Assembly: GCF_020360975.1 (NCBI RefSeq)
Contig: NW_025408670.1
Location: 62,001-126,000 of the forward strand
Source of the DNA: Hirsutella rhossiliensis
Lineage: Eukaryota; Ascomycota; Sordariomycetes; Hypocreales; Ophiocordycipitaceae
Length of the DNA: 64,000 nt
Direction: 5' to 3'
Part shown: positions 1 to 9,352 of the stretch, in pieces
Numbering within the stretch: position 1 is the stretch's first letter
How the letters are laid out: each line of letters opens with the position of its first letter
Notes under the pieces: model-generated
The model's input: only the letters and a program-made list of their open reading frames with translations
Database searches by the model: none
Told to the model about the DNA's origin: nothing
Program-made: the position numbers and the translations under genes

Positions 1-104
1 GTAAATAGTTCTAAGTTATAACGCTAAGAGGCTAAGTATTATATATATATATAAGAGTTATATTAGTAGAAGGGATTATTATAAGTAGGGAAGCGTATAA
101 AGTA

Positions 105-123
105 TATATATATATATATATAT
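105..123. repeat. (TA)n microsatellite
   Basis: Pure TA run; a matching one lies at about 16349-16368 in the other Gyp-A copy. Such runs follow from CA/TG-to-TA mutation of CA repeats. Confidence 0.8.
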
Positions 124-129
124 AAAAGG

Positions 130-1290
130 AAGAAGAAGGAAGAAAGAAGGAGGGTATAATAAGAGGAATAAATAGTTATTAAAGCGCGCGGTTATTAGTT
201 ACTTTAGCTAGCCTTTATAGTAGTAAGGTCTTAAGCATATTTAAGGGTTACGCTTAAATAGCTTCTTTTACTAGTTATTAATTAGTAAGCTATCTAATCT
301 CTACCTTTTTCTTCTCCTCTTTACTCTTTTTATTCCTCTTCTTTTTCTTCTCTCCTTTATCTTCTTTATTTTTCTAGACCGCTACCTCTTATCTTCTCCT
401 TTTATAACTACCTCTTCTTTTTTATTATATCTTATAAGACCGCTAAACTTAAAACTAAAGAGCTACTAGATATCGTTAACCTCTCTTTAACTACTCTTCT
501 ATAACCTTCCCTTATTATTACTACTTTTCTTACTTAAAATTATTATACTAAGGTCTTTCTTCTTTATATAGAGTACTTTTAAGTAATAACTATCTAACTT
601 ATTTAATCTTACTTAGCTTGTTTTAACCGTCTTTTTTTATAGATCTATAGTTACTTCGAGACCTAGGTCTATAATAGGAATAATATTAGTTACTAAGGGT
701 TTCTAATTTATATAGAAATTGCCTTTTAGTTATAGGTTCCGTTAAAAGCTCTTAATATTATTAGGATTAAAGCGTATAGTCGCTCTCCTCTCTCTTACTT
801 TCTCGAGAGTATACTAGGTCGGTATAATTAAATCGTCTTCTATACCCTTTATTATAGATATTAGCTAGTAACCTATATCCTTATAGAAATCGGTTATCTA
901 CGTAGATACTTCTTTTCTTAGCTTAGTTTAAGGTAGTAAGAATACTCTTAAGTAGTCTTAATTACTTTATATAGGACTTATAACCCTTACCTTTATTAAG
1001 GGTATATTCGAACTTATTAAATAACTATAACTTTTACTTATAAGTATATTATATTTCCTTTTATAAGTATATCTCTCTTTAAGTACTACTAGCGGTTCTT
1101 ACGCTAACTATATTTAAGATTCGACTAAAGCGCTTATTTATAAATCGGTACTTCCTTAGATACTATAGGGCTACTTATAACCTTAATAGATTCGCTAACT
1201 ATATATATAATTATAATTTCTATACCGACCTTAAGACTAATAAATTTTACGATAAGTATATTAATAATAAAACCGCCTCTTGTCTTCCTT
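130..1290 (-). pseudogene. Accessory frame X of Gyp-A, copy A (decayed)
   Basis: This is the counterpart of the frame at 16380-17540. Compared with that copy it has small indels, for example two bases missing near 1152 and one T missing near 1064, which shift the frame, so it is more damaged. The C-terminal end would be rich in Lys/Arg. I do not recognise the family. It lies downstream of integrase in Gyp-A sense. The coordinates are approximate because RIP has removed start codons. Confidence 0.35.
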
Positions 1291-1823
1291 ATAATATTCT
1301 TAATCCCTTTAGTCCTACTAAGGATTTAAAGGAAGGAGGAAATTAACCTATACTTACTTTACTTAGAAAGAGATTATATAAGTTTAACGAGCTCTCTCTT
1401 AAGTAATAATTAGATAGTCTTTAAGTTCGCTTTATAGTAGACTATAATAGGTTTACTAGGAGTAGGTAGCCTTATTTAGTCGCTATCTTTAGCGGTAAAA
1501 GTTTTTCTCTTAAGGTTATATATATTTATTTTAGTAAGTCGAAAATATATTAAAATTTATCTTATAAGCGTATTTATTTTTACTATAGTAGGTCTCCCTC
1601 TTTATAATAAAGAATAAACGTCCTTATCTATAAAGTAAAAAATCTTATTCTTAAAGGAGGTAAGTAGTAAGAATATTTATTTTCTTACTTTATTATTTAA
1701 TTATATCTCTATTTATCTTCTTTAAGGTAGTAAAGGGTAGGTTATTATTAAGGAAGGGTAGGAAATATTATCTTTATTTACTTAAGGAGCTTTAAGTAGA
1801 AAATTTAAAATAGAAAGGTAGTA

Positions 1824-2266
1824 CCCAAATTGGGCTAAGACAGAAGGAGACAACGACACCTGGGAGTACAAGGAATCCCAATCCTCGACGAAGTCCGAGG
1901 GTAACCGATCGTCGTGAGGGGAAGGCGGCCGCGCCTCCTCCACTCGTTGCCGCTCCTTCTCCGCCTCTTCTTTCTCGACACGTTCCAGCTCCTCAACGTT
2001 ATCGATCCCACGGAGACCGCCCGCATCATCTTTTCAAACCATAATTTCTTTTGTTTTCGAAGGCGCAGAACCTTTCCTCGGCCTCCTCAAGCTCGCGTTC
2101 GAGCTTGATGTGTTGATTTGCAATATTTCGAAGCTGTGCCGGCGATACCCTTGGACGTCGCAGCGGGGAAGGTGAAGCGCACGCATTCGACACAGCGATC
2201 AGAATCCGAAGACGACACCTGGCATTCCCGGAGTCCGCGACGCTCGCAAGCCGAGCAAGAAGGCAT
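1824..2266 (-). pseudogene. Cys-rich (Zn2Cys6-like) coiled-coil protein, frameshifted and truncated
   Basis: Reading the minus strand from an ATG at 2266 gives MPSCSACERRGL followed by further Cys residues in a C-x2-C-x7-C-x9-C-x2-C pattern close to a fungal Zn2Cys6 cluster. After a frame change comes SPAQLRNIANQHIKLERELE, a charged coiled coil. A second frame carries KVLRLRKQKKLWFEKM, and a third carries GIDNVEELERVEKEEAEK and ends near LYSQVSLSPSVLAQFG at the truncation. At least three or four frameshifts separate these pieces, so it is a pseudogene although it shows no RIP. Short Cys-cluster plus coiled-coil proteins of this kind occur repeatedly in fungal genomes; I know no defined function. 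It lies antisense to the gypsy element, directly inside its polypurine tract and 3' LTR, so it may be an antisense accessory gene of the retroelement. A captured host gene is the alternative. Confidence 0.6.
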
Positions 2267-2470
2267 CGTAAGAATGTCGGGATTCGAAAGGATCGTGGAA
2301 AGCAGGACACCACAACGGATGGACGACGAGGCCTTGGCCCTTTCTTGGAAACACGGTCAGACGGCATGACGGACCATGATGAAGGAAGAAGAAAGGAACG
2401 GCACACACTCACGCAGGAAATGACCAGGATATGCGACACGGCGGCTAAAGCAGGTCTTGAGGGCAAGACC

Positions 2471-2484
2471 AAGGGAGGGGGAGA
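2471..2484 (+). other. Polypurine tract of Gyp-C
   Basis: This is a run of 14 purines with only A and G, just five bases before the LTR start. A polypurine tract here primes plus-strand DNA synthesis in LTR retrotransposons. It shows that 2490-2957 is the 3' LTR and that the sense strand is plus. Confidence 0.6.
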
Positions 2485-2488
2485 CCTG

Positions 2489-2530
2489 ATGTTACGACCC
2501 GACCAACGGATGTTACGACCCGACCAACGG
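2489..2530 (+). repeat. 21-bp tandem duplication at the LTR edge
   Basis: Two perfect head-to-tail copies of a 21-bp unit beginning ATGTTACGACCCGACC lie at the 5' edge of the LTR. The mutated LTR at 3538 has only one start, so the duplication is private to this copy. Confidence 0.85.
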
Positions 2531-2957
2531 ATGGCCATGACACGGGCCAGGGATGACTAACCGCTGAAGGATCACGTGACCATGCGAAAGGTGATCGGTG
2601 GATCGCCTTACGATCAAGCGAGCGGTGCTCGACGGATCGTTCATCGATCAAGGTGATCACCTCTGTGATCACCTCCAGCACTCGCGATCAGAGACGGGCA
2701 GTTGGGTATATATAGCTGCCCCATTTCACCCCTTTAGACTAGATAGCTCTTTAGCTTTCAACACAATCATTACGATCCCTATCACGATCTCATCTCTGAT
2801 TCCGATCACTTGATTACCTGGTTACAGTCTACGGTCTACGACCTCCGACTCATCACCAACGTGACATACTTATCATTGCTCAGACCACGCCCTGTTGTAT
2901 CTGCCAACATAAACCCCTCGACAGGTTTATCCCTTGGGAATATCACCAGTCGTCACA
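2490..2957 (+). repeat. Gyp-C 3' LTR, un-mutated
   Basis: The LTR begins TGTTACGAC and ends GTCGTCACA, the TG...CA form with short terminal inverted repeats. Length is 468 bp, against 471 bp for its mutated relative at 3538-4008. The 3' two thirds align base by base with that relative, differing almost only by C-to-T and G-to-A changes. This makes it the pre-RIP reference for the family. Confidence 0.85.
2707..2715 (+). promoter_or_regulatory. TATA box of the Gyp-C LTR
   Basis: TATATATAG lies centrally in the LTR, the usual place for the U3/R promoter. The mutated LTR keeps a similar TATATATAGC near 3754. It would drive plus-strand element transcription; the start site is not determined. Confidence 0.5.
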
Positions 2958-3461
2958 CCCCTAGCTTAATTAAGACTTATTCTTCTTAAAGGCCCCTTTT
3001 TAAGTATTTATTCTTAGAGAAGCCCCCCTTTTTTATAGGACTTAATTTCCTCCTTAGGCCCCTTTTCTTAAAGTAGGTCTAAAAGAGCCTAGGGCTAAAA
3101 CCCGGATTTCTTAAGTAAGGGATAAGTATAGACTAAGACCTCCTTTATACGCTTACCGGCCTAATTATTTTACTTTACCCTTTCTATAAGGGCAAGCTAT
3201 AGCTAAGGGGGTATATCGCGAAGTATAGCTGAATTTTATAGTTCTTAGAAATATCCTATAGTAAGAGGGACCTAAGAAGCTAAAAACACTTAGTATAAAA
3301 AAAGGAAAGAAGGATAATTAAGGTAATAAAAATAATTACTCCCTTACTATAATTACTACCCCTATAAGAATTAAATATCTCTGCCTTATATATCCGACCC
3401 CTTACTTTTACTTTTACCTTTATATATTTTATATATACTTCTTATATCTCTCTTTATAAGA
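2958..3461 (+). mobile_element. Cop-1 3' remnant (C0) with internally deleted LTR
   Basis: 2958-3213 matches the end of the internal region of the Cop-1 copy at 55363-62949 (there about 62216-62472), and 3214-3461 is its 3' LTR, starting TATCGCGAAG and ending TTTATAAGA. The LTR is only 248 bp against 477 bp in intact copies because about 230 bp are missing after position 3290. It is strongly RIP-mutated. Sense is plus. Confidence 0.8.
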
Positions 3462-3537
3462 GCCCCCGCCGCTTTATTCGCGCCCGCTACTTTACGCTAC
3501 CCGCTGCCTAGCTTCTTAGCTATTAACTCTACTACCT
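3462..3537. other. 76-bp GC-rich spacer, unassigned
   Basis: A short CpG-rich piece lies between the copia LTR end and the gypsy LTR start. I find no match elsewhere in the window. It may be the remnant of the sequence that received both elements. Confidence 0.3.
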
Positions 3538-4008
3538 TATTACGACTACGGCTACTAGGCCGCTAACGGTCGACCGCGTTAAGTATATAATACGGTCTAA
3601 CGGATAAATAGTCGGTAGGACTATTTAATAGATATACTATCGAGGGGATTATAAAGATCTAAGTAATCTAAGATTAACGAGATTACTATACTCTATATAA
3701 TCTAACGTTAGGGATTATAGTAAGGCCTATAATCTAAGGATAGTCTTTATAAGTATATATAGCTACTTACTTTTACTCTTTTAAATAGATAGCTTTCTAG
3801 CTTTTAATATATTATAATTATTACGATCTTTATTATAATTATATCTTTAATTCTAATTACTTAATTACTTAGTTATAGTCTATAGTCTATAACCTTTAAT
3901 TTATTACTAACGTAATATACTTATTATTACTTAGACTACGCCTTATTATATTTATTAATATAAACCCCTCGATAGGTTTATCCCTTAAGAATAATACTAG
4001 TCGTTATA
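3538..4008 (+). repeat. Gyp-C 5' LTR (G1), RIP-mutated
   Basis: Starts TATTACGAC and ends GTCGTTATA, the mutated forms of TGTTACGAC and GTCGTCACA. It aligns with the un-mutated LTR at 2490-2957 through nearly pure C-to-T and G-to-A differences plus a few small indels. Confidence 0.85.
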
Positions 4009-4073
4009 TATTAATAGCTCTTATTTAATATAATACTATATTACTCTAAGTAATATTATAACTATTAATATAC

Positions 4074-4498
4074 TTTAACGGGGGACTCTATACCCTAAGG
4101 AATATATATAGCCCGTATAGTAGAGTCTTTAGTAGGGTCTTTAATAGGGTCCTTAGTAGGATCCTTAGTAAAGTCTCTAGCTAGCCTTCTTCTTAATTAG
4201 ATAATCCCTTAGCCCCTATTTATTTAGGGAAGAAGGAGGGAAAATTCGGTCTATAAAAGAGGTCTCTTTTCCTCTTTAGCTAATAGATAGTATCTTCCTT
4301 TATTATTATCTTTTTTTTCTTCTTCTTCTTCTCTTTTACTAATATACCTTTTTAGCCCTCTTTACTTTTACCTTACCCTACTTAGTACTTTCTCTTTTCC
4401 TTCGTTCCCCTTAGACCCCCTTATCCTTTAGTATTTAGCTACTACTATTACCGTTAGCGTAGGTATATCTTTAGGTATATACCGTAGCTACTATTAAA
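4074..4498 (+). mobile_element. Solo LTR of the non-autonomous NA-LTR family, RIP-mutated
   Basis: This is the reverse complement of the terminal repeats of the element at 41291-43966, heavily C-to-T mutated. It begins TTTAACGGGGG and ends CTATTAAA, and is flanked by ATAC on both sides (4070-4073 and 4499-4502), a 4-bp target-site duplication. A repeated 13-bp CCTTAGTAGGATC-like unit near 4130-4180 matches the variable short repeat in the parent LTR. A solo LTR normally arises by LTR-LTR recombination of a full insertion. It interrupts the leader or gag start of G1. Confidence 0.85.
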
Positions 4499-4502
4499 AT
4501 AC

Positions 4503-5430
4503 CTATATAGTAAACTAGATTAACTAACTTTAGAGCTACTATATCGCCTTAGGATATAATACGCGAGATTATTACCCTTTAATATAAGGTATAGTTACTT
4601 AAAAATAGAGGAGGTAATAAATAAGTTAAGGACCTTAAAGAAGTAGTTAAATTAAAATAGCTAAGACTATTTAATAGTACTTATAGTACGCTTTAAGACT
4701 TTTTCACTTAACTTAAGGCCTATTATTAGTTTTACCTTACTAAACTCTTAGACCTAGTCGAAAAGGTACTCTATATAGGAAATTATTTATTTAGAATAGT
4801 ACTTACTTAGTTTAGACCTATTATAAGGGACTTTCTCGATAACTAACTAGCGCGATAAGATAACGAGATAGATAAAGTCTTTATTAGTTTCTAAGGATTT
4901 AAAGAAGCTATTATAAAGGTATTTAAAATAACTAATAAGGAATAAAAGGCTAAATAAAAGCTTTAAGAACTTTAATAAAGGATCTTAGTATTAGATTATA
5001 CTATAAAGTTCTATTAAGTTACCTTAAAACTTAATTAAGATAACGAACCTTTTATATTACGATTCTATAATAAGCTTAAAAAAGAAGTTAAAAATAAGCT
5101 TTATAAAGAAAATCGACTTAATAACCTCTTAAACTATATTACTATAGTAATATAAATCGATAATAGATAATATATATAACGCTAAGAAAAGAGATAAAAT
5201 AAAGGAAACTAAACCCTTCTTATAAAAATAACTTTAACCGATATACTAACTATAAAAAGAAGCTAGAAACTCTTATTACCTATACTTATATAACTAACTT
5301 AGGTAAGAGAGATCTAAATATAATATAAAAAGTAAAGGAAAGTATTTTAACTATAAGAAACTTAAATATTACTTTAAAGAATATAGATAACCTTATAAGG
5401 AGAAGAAAATATATTAAGTACTAGCCTTAA
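4503..5430 (+). pseudogene. Gag of Gyp-C (G1), RIP-inactivated
   Basis: The plus frame reads as a typical fungal Ty3/gypsy capsid domain, with segments such as LFNSTYSTLQDFFTQLKAY and DKVFISFQGFKEAIIKVF. Stops are mostly TAA/TAG at Gln positions. Near 5338-5400 a zinc knuckle is recognisable in the form YFNYKKLKYYFKEY, where every expected Cys and His has become Tyr, exactly what TGC/TGT to TAC/TAT and CAC/CAT to TAC/TAT changes give. Gag would have assembled the particle and bound element RNA. The N terminus is not placeable because the start codon is lost and a solo LTR lies just upstream. Confidence 0.75.
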
Positions 5431-8400
5431 AAAGTAAGAAATACTTAAACGCTATTAATAGATAGGAACTAAAGTATAAACTCCTTAGTTAAACTATATA
5501 TTATAACGATAAATATATAGTATACTTAAGCGATAAGAATAGTATTAAATAGTTCTTAAAGCTACTAAAGAAAACCCTTATAATAATATAATAAAGGATC
5601 TTAAAATATAGAAATAAGTTAAATTTATAGAACTAAAATACCTTTATCTTAAAGGAGTCTCTTAAGACTAAATTAGGAAAAACAGTAAATAATTCTAAGA
5701 AGATATATAAAATAAAAATCGAAAATAATAATAAGTAGTCTATAAGTAATATAATAAAGAAGATATAGATATAGCTTTTATACTTATAAAACTTAGGTAA
5801 TAACTTAAAGAAGGAATAATAAAGTATTAATAATATAAGCTTTAAAGAATTAGAAATACTTAAAGAAATAAAAGATAAGAACGAACTTATATTACTACCT
5901 TACTATTAATGGAAAATACTATAATTAAAGAATATACTTTATACTTTAAAGAATTTAAAGAAATACTTAAAATTAAAACTTAATAAATACCTTAAATTCT
6001 TATAGAAAATAATAAGCTATATTAATTTAATATTAACTAGTACTATAGAGAAGACTATATTATAGCTATTACTATAGTTAATACCTTTATAGCTCTATAA
6101 TAAGAATAGTAACTATAAGGAGAATTTAAAAATAATTTATAAATACTACTTACTTATAAGTACTAAAAGTATATTTTATAGATATTATATATCTACGTAG
6201 ATTATATAATATCCTTTTAAATAAAGGTATAATATAATACTTTCTTAGTTAAGTTTAAAGGATATATACTTTAAAACTCTACCTAAGTATAAAACTAAAC
6301 TATTAGAAAATCGATTAACGCTACTTAAACGACTAAGTTATATTATTAGAACCTAATTATAATATACTACGTAAATACTATAACGATTATAGTTTATTAA
6401 TAAAATATCTTTTAAAGATATATAAAATCTATAAATACGCTAAAATAAAAGAATAGTATAGCGCTACTTACTTTAAGGTATCTAAACTATTAATCTTTTT
6501 AAGGCTTATATAGCGAGTTAAATATAGTAAAGAAGATTATAATAAATATATATACCTAAACTATAGAGTTTATAAATATAAAAAGTATAAGTATAGTATA
6601 AATAATATAATAGTATACTAAAATATTATTAGTAATATATATAAAGGCTATAAGCTATATTTAATTAAAGAAAAGTTAATATAGAAATACTATATAAAAA
6701 TAAAAAGATATAAAATAAAAACTTAACCTTTAAAATAAAAGTAAATAAAATTATAAAGTATAGTATATAATTAACTATAAAGTAGTATAATATAAACGAT
6801 ATAGCGTTAAGAAATAAGAAATCTTTAATTAGCTATAAGAAATTAGTTTCTTAAGCTTTAATATAATACTATATAATAAAGATATAAAGAAACGATATTA
6901 ATAATAAATTAAAGAAGAATACTTAAATAAAATAAATAAAGACTAAGTAAAAAATAAGGTACGCTATCTATAAAAGGGCTATAGACTAGTATAATATAAT
7001 AAGATCTAAGGACCCTATATATAGTAATAGTAAGCTATAATAACTAAATAGTATTAGATATTTAAATCGCGGGATATTACGCGTATATACTTTAGACTAT
7101 AGTATAATAAGTAATTATATTTTACCTAAAGTTATTAATTATTACTAACTTATATAAAGATATAAGAAAGATCTATATAAACTTATAAATATTAAAGGAA
7201 AAGCCTTTAACTATAATAATATAATTATTAATATAGAGATTAATTACCTTAATATTAATATCTAAGGGTATAATAAATAAGTTAACTTTAATATTATAAA
7301 TATTAAAGAATATAACCTTATATTAAGACTTTTATAGCTATAGGAAAGTAACCTATTAATTAACTAGAAAACTAACTAGCTATATTAAAATAAAGATATA
7401 AGTTTTTAAGACTAGTAGATTTAAAAGAAAGTAAAACTTTATAATAATTTAGCTATTAAATAGGATAAAAAGGATAACCGTTTAAGTAAATTATTATAAG
7501 CTTTAGTAATATAAATAAAAATAGTAACTAAACTAATAAATATAATAAAATCGATTAATAAGACCTATATACTAACTAATATAGCTTTATAACCTAGTAT
7601 CTAATATAAATAAAATAAAGGATATAATATTAAGATTTAAAGAGTTAGTATTACTTTAAGGAAAGACCTTAAATAAATTAATATAAAGCTTAAGTTAAGA
7701 GAAACTAGCTCTTAAAAAAAAGAATAAAGCCTATAAGATAAAATAAAGACCATCCCTTAGAAATACTAAAAATTTAATAAACTCTTTAAGGAAGAACTTA
7801 AGATAGGGTTACTTAAATATAGCTAGTAAGACTATAAAATTTATCTTAAAAATAGAATAACGCCGACGTTTTATAAGATTTATAACTTAAACGAAAAGTA
7901 ACTATAAACGCTATATAACTACCTTAATAAGAATCTATAAAAGGGATATATATAAACGTTAATATTTAAAGTAAGCTACTTAATTCTATTTATTTTAAAG
8001 AAAAATAGTAAGCTATAACTAGTTATTAACTATAAACGCTTAAAGGATATTTAATAAAGGACTAAATACTATTACTACTTATATTATAACTATAAGATCG
8101 ACTATATAATAAAAAATAGTTTATAGCCTTTAATCTTAAAGGCGCTTATAACTTAATATATATAAAAAAGGGATATAAATAAATAATAGCTTTTAAAATA
8201 GAATTTAAACGATTTAAATATCTAATAATACTATTTAAACTTATAAATATACTAGCTACCTTTTAATAGATAATTAATAATATCCTATATAAATACTTAG
8301 ATATCTTTATAGTAGTATACTTAGATAATATCCTAATATTCTTCGATACTTTAAAAGAATATAAGGAATATATTTATAAGGTACTTTATATACTTTAAAA

Positions 8401-8882
8401 TATAAAGTTACTAGTTAAACTAAAGAAAAGTAAGTTCTATATATAAAAGTAAACTTACTTAGATATATAATCTTACTAAGAGAGATATAAATATAATAAG
8501 ATAAGATTAACTTAGTTAAAGAATTACTAACGCTAAAGAACGTTAAAGATATATAAAGTTTCCTAGGATTTAGAAAGTACTACTAACGATTTATTAAAGA
8601 TTTTAGAAAGATTATAGTATTACTATATAACTTAATAAAGAAGGAAAAGAATTTATATAGGATAATAAAGCTAATAAAGCTGAATATATTAAAACTATAA
8701 TTATATAAGAACTAGTCTTAACTACCTTTAATCTAAAACGATAAATCGAACTTAAAACTAATATATTAGACTTTACTTTAAGAGTATAAATTAAATAAAA
8801 AGATAATAAAAGAAGACTATAACTAATTATATTTTATTTAAAGAAGCTATATAGCGTAGAACGTAATTACCCTATCTATAAT
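5431..8882 (+). pseudogene. Pol of Gyp-C (G1): protease, RT, partial RNase H
   Basis: From about 7190 to 7400 the frame resembles the C-terminal half of a retropepsin, with YNLILGLLQLQESNPLIN. RT spans about 7750-8480: SKLQLVINYKRLKD is the finger motif, and VVYLDNILIFFDTLKEYKEY near 8310-8370 is the YLDDIL catalytic box with one Asp turned into Asn by RIP. RNase H begins near 8560 (LTTFNLKR, TLDFTLRG-type segments) and stops at 8882 in the NYPIYN block. Frame changes from small indels occur after 8450. The roughly 580 codons between the zinc knuckle and the protease (5430-7180) are open apart from Gln/Trp-type stops but match no domain I know. Confidence 0.75.
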
Positions 8883-9352
8883 TCTTATAAAGAGAGATAT
8901 AAGAAGTATATATAAAATATATAAAGGTAAAAGTAAAAGTAAGGGGTTAGATAGGTAAGGTAGAGATATTTAAATCTTATAAGGGCAGTAATTACGGTAG
9001 GGGATTAATTATTATATTGCCTTAATTATCCTTCTTTCCTTTATTTAACGCCCCTTTTTATACCTATTTAATATCTTAATTAATAAAGAAGATTCTACTT
9101 AAAGAAGCTATTAATATCCTCTTAACTACTAAGCTTTTACTAGTTTTTCCTCCTTTCTAGCCGTTACTAGTATATCCGTCTTATCTTTCGCTACTCTATA
9201 AGAAGCTATCGCTATTTTACTTCCCCTCTACCCCTACCTCCTCTCTATACCTCCTTTTAGCTCCTTCCTTAAAACCTATTTTTTAGCTTCCTAGGTCCCT
9301 CGTACTAAGGGAGATCTCTAAGAACTACGAAATTAGGCTATGCTTCGCGATA
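8883..9352 (-). repeat. Cop-1 3' LTR (C1)
   Basis: 470-bp LTR; in sense it starts TATCGCGAAG and ends TTTATAAGA. The same LTR occurs at 29157-29633, 45593-46067, 55363-55839 and 62473-62949, and in part at 3214-3461 and 44418-44577. Confidence 0.85.

Larger units (their letters stand above)
1..1823 (-). mobile_element. Gyp-A internal fragment (copy A), RIP-mutated
   Basis: This stretch repeats 16251-18073 almost base for base, with small indels, so it is part of a second copy of the large Ty3/gypsy element Gyp-A described at 13285-28634. The window simply begins inside it; the equivalent position in the other copy is internal, not an element end. CA and TG are nearly absent, as expected after RIP. 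The match stops at 1823, exactly at the TA where a pogo transposon sits in the other copy, and un-mutated sequence follows. Sense of the parent element is the minus strand. It carries a (TA)n run near 105-123. No host gene is visible. Confidence 0.85.
1824..2957 (+). mobile_element. Un-mutated 3' end of a Gyp-C LTR retrotransposon
   Basis: This segment is rich in CA and TG, so it has escaped RIP although both flanks are saturated. It consists of about 660 bp of internal sequence, a polypurine tract, and one LTR (2490-2957). A mutated LTR of the same family lies at 3538-4008 and leads into a Ty3/gypsy gag-pol, which fixes the family and the plus orientation. The left end at 1823/1824 is a truncation: the antisense reading frame runs across it without a stop. 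The right end abuts a copia remnant at 2958. I see no target-site duplication, so this is a truncated copy rather than a clean insertion. Confidence 0.7.
3538..8882 (+). mobile_element. Gyp-C Ty3/gypsy copy 1 (G1), RIP-mutated, 3'-truncated
   Basis: The element starts with a 471-bp LTR and carries gag, protease, RT and the first part of RNase H on the plus strand. It is cut at 8882 by a Cop-1 LTR, so the rest of RNase H, integrase, chromodomain and 3' LTR are absent here. The order protease-RT-RNase H, and the integrase plus chromodomain seen in copy G2, place it in the chromodomain gypsy group. Practically all CA and TG are gone. A solo LTR of a different family sits at 4074-4498, just inside the 5' LTR. 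Confidence 0.85.

Noticed and set aside
105..123. Telomere or centromere satellite
   Set aside because: Only a short (TA)n run; no TTAGGG-type repeats and no higher-order satellite. A centromeric location is possible for such RIP-rich DNA but cannot be shown.
1835..2813. Small frames on both strands other than the Cys-rich one
   Set aside because: They are shadows of the frameshifted antisense pseudogene or cover the LTR; no recognisable protein.
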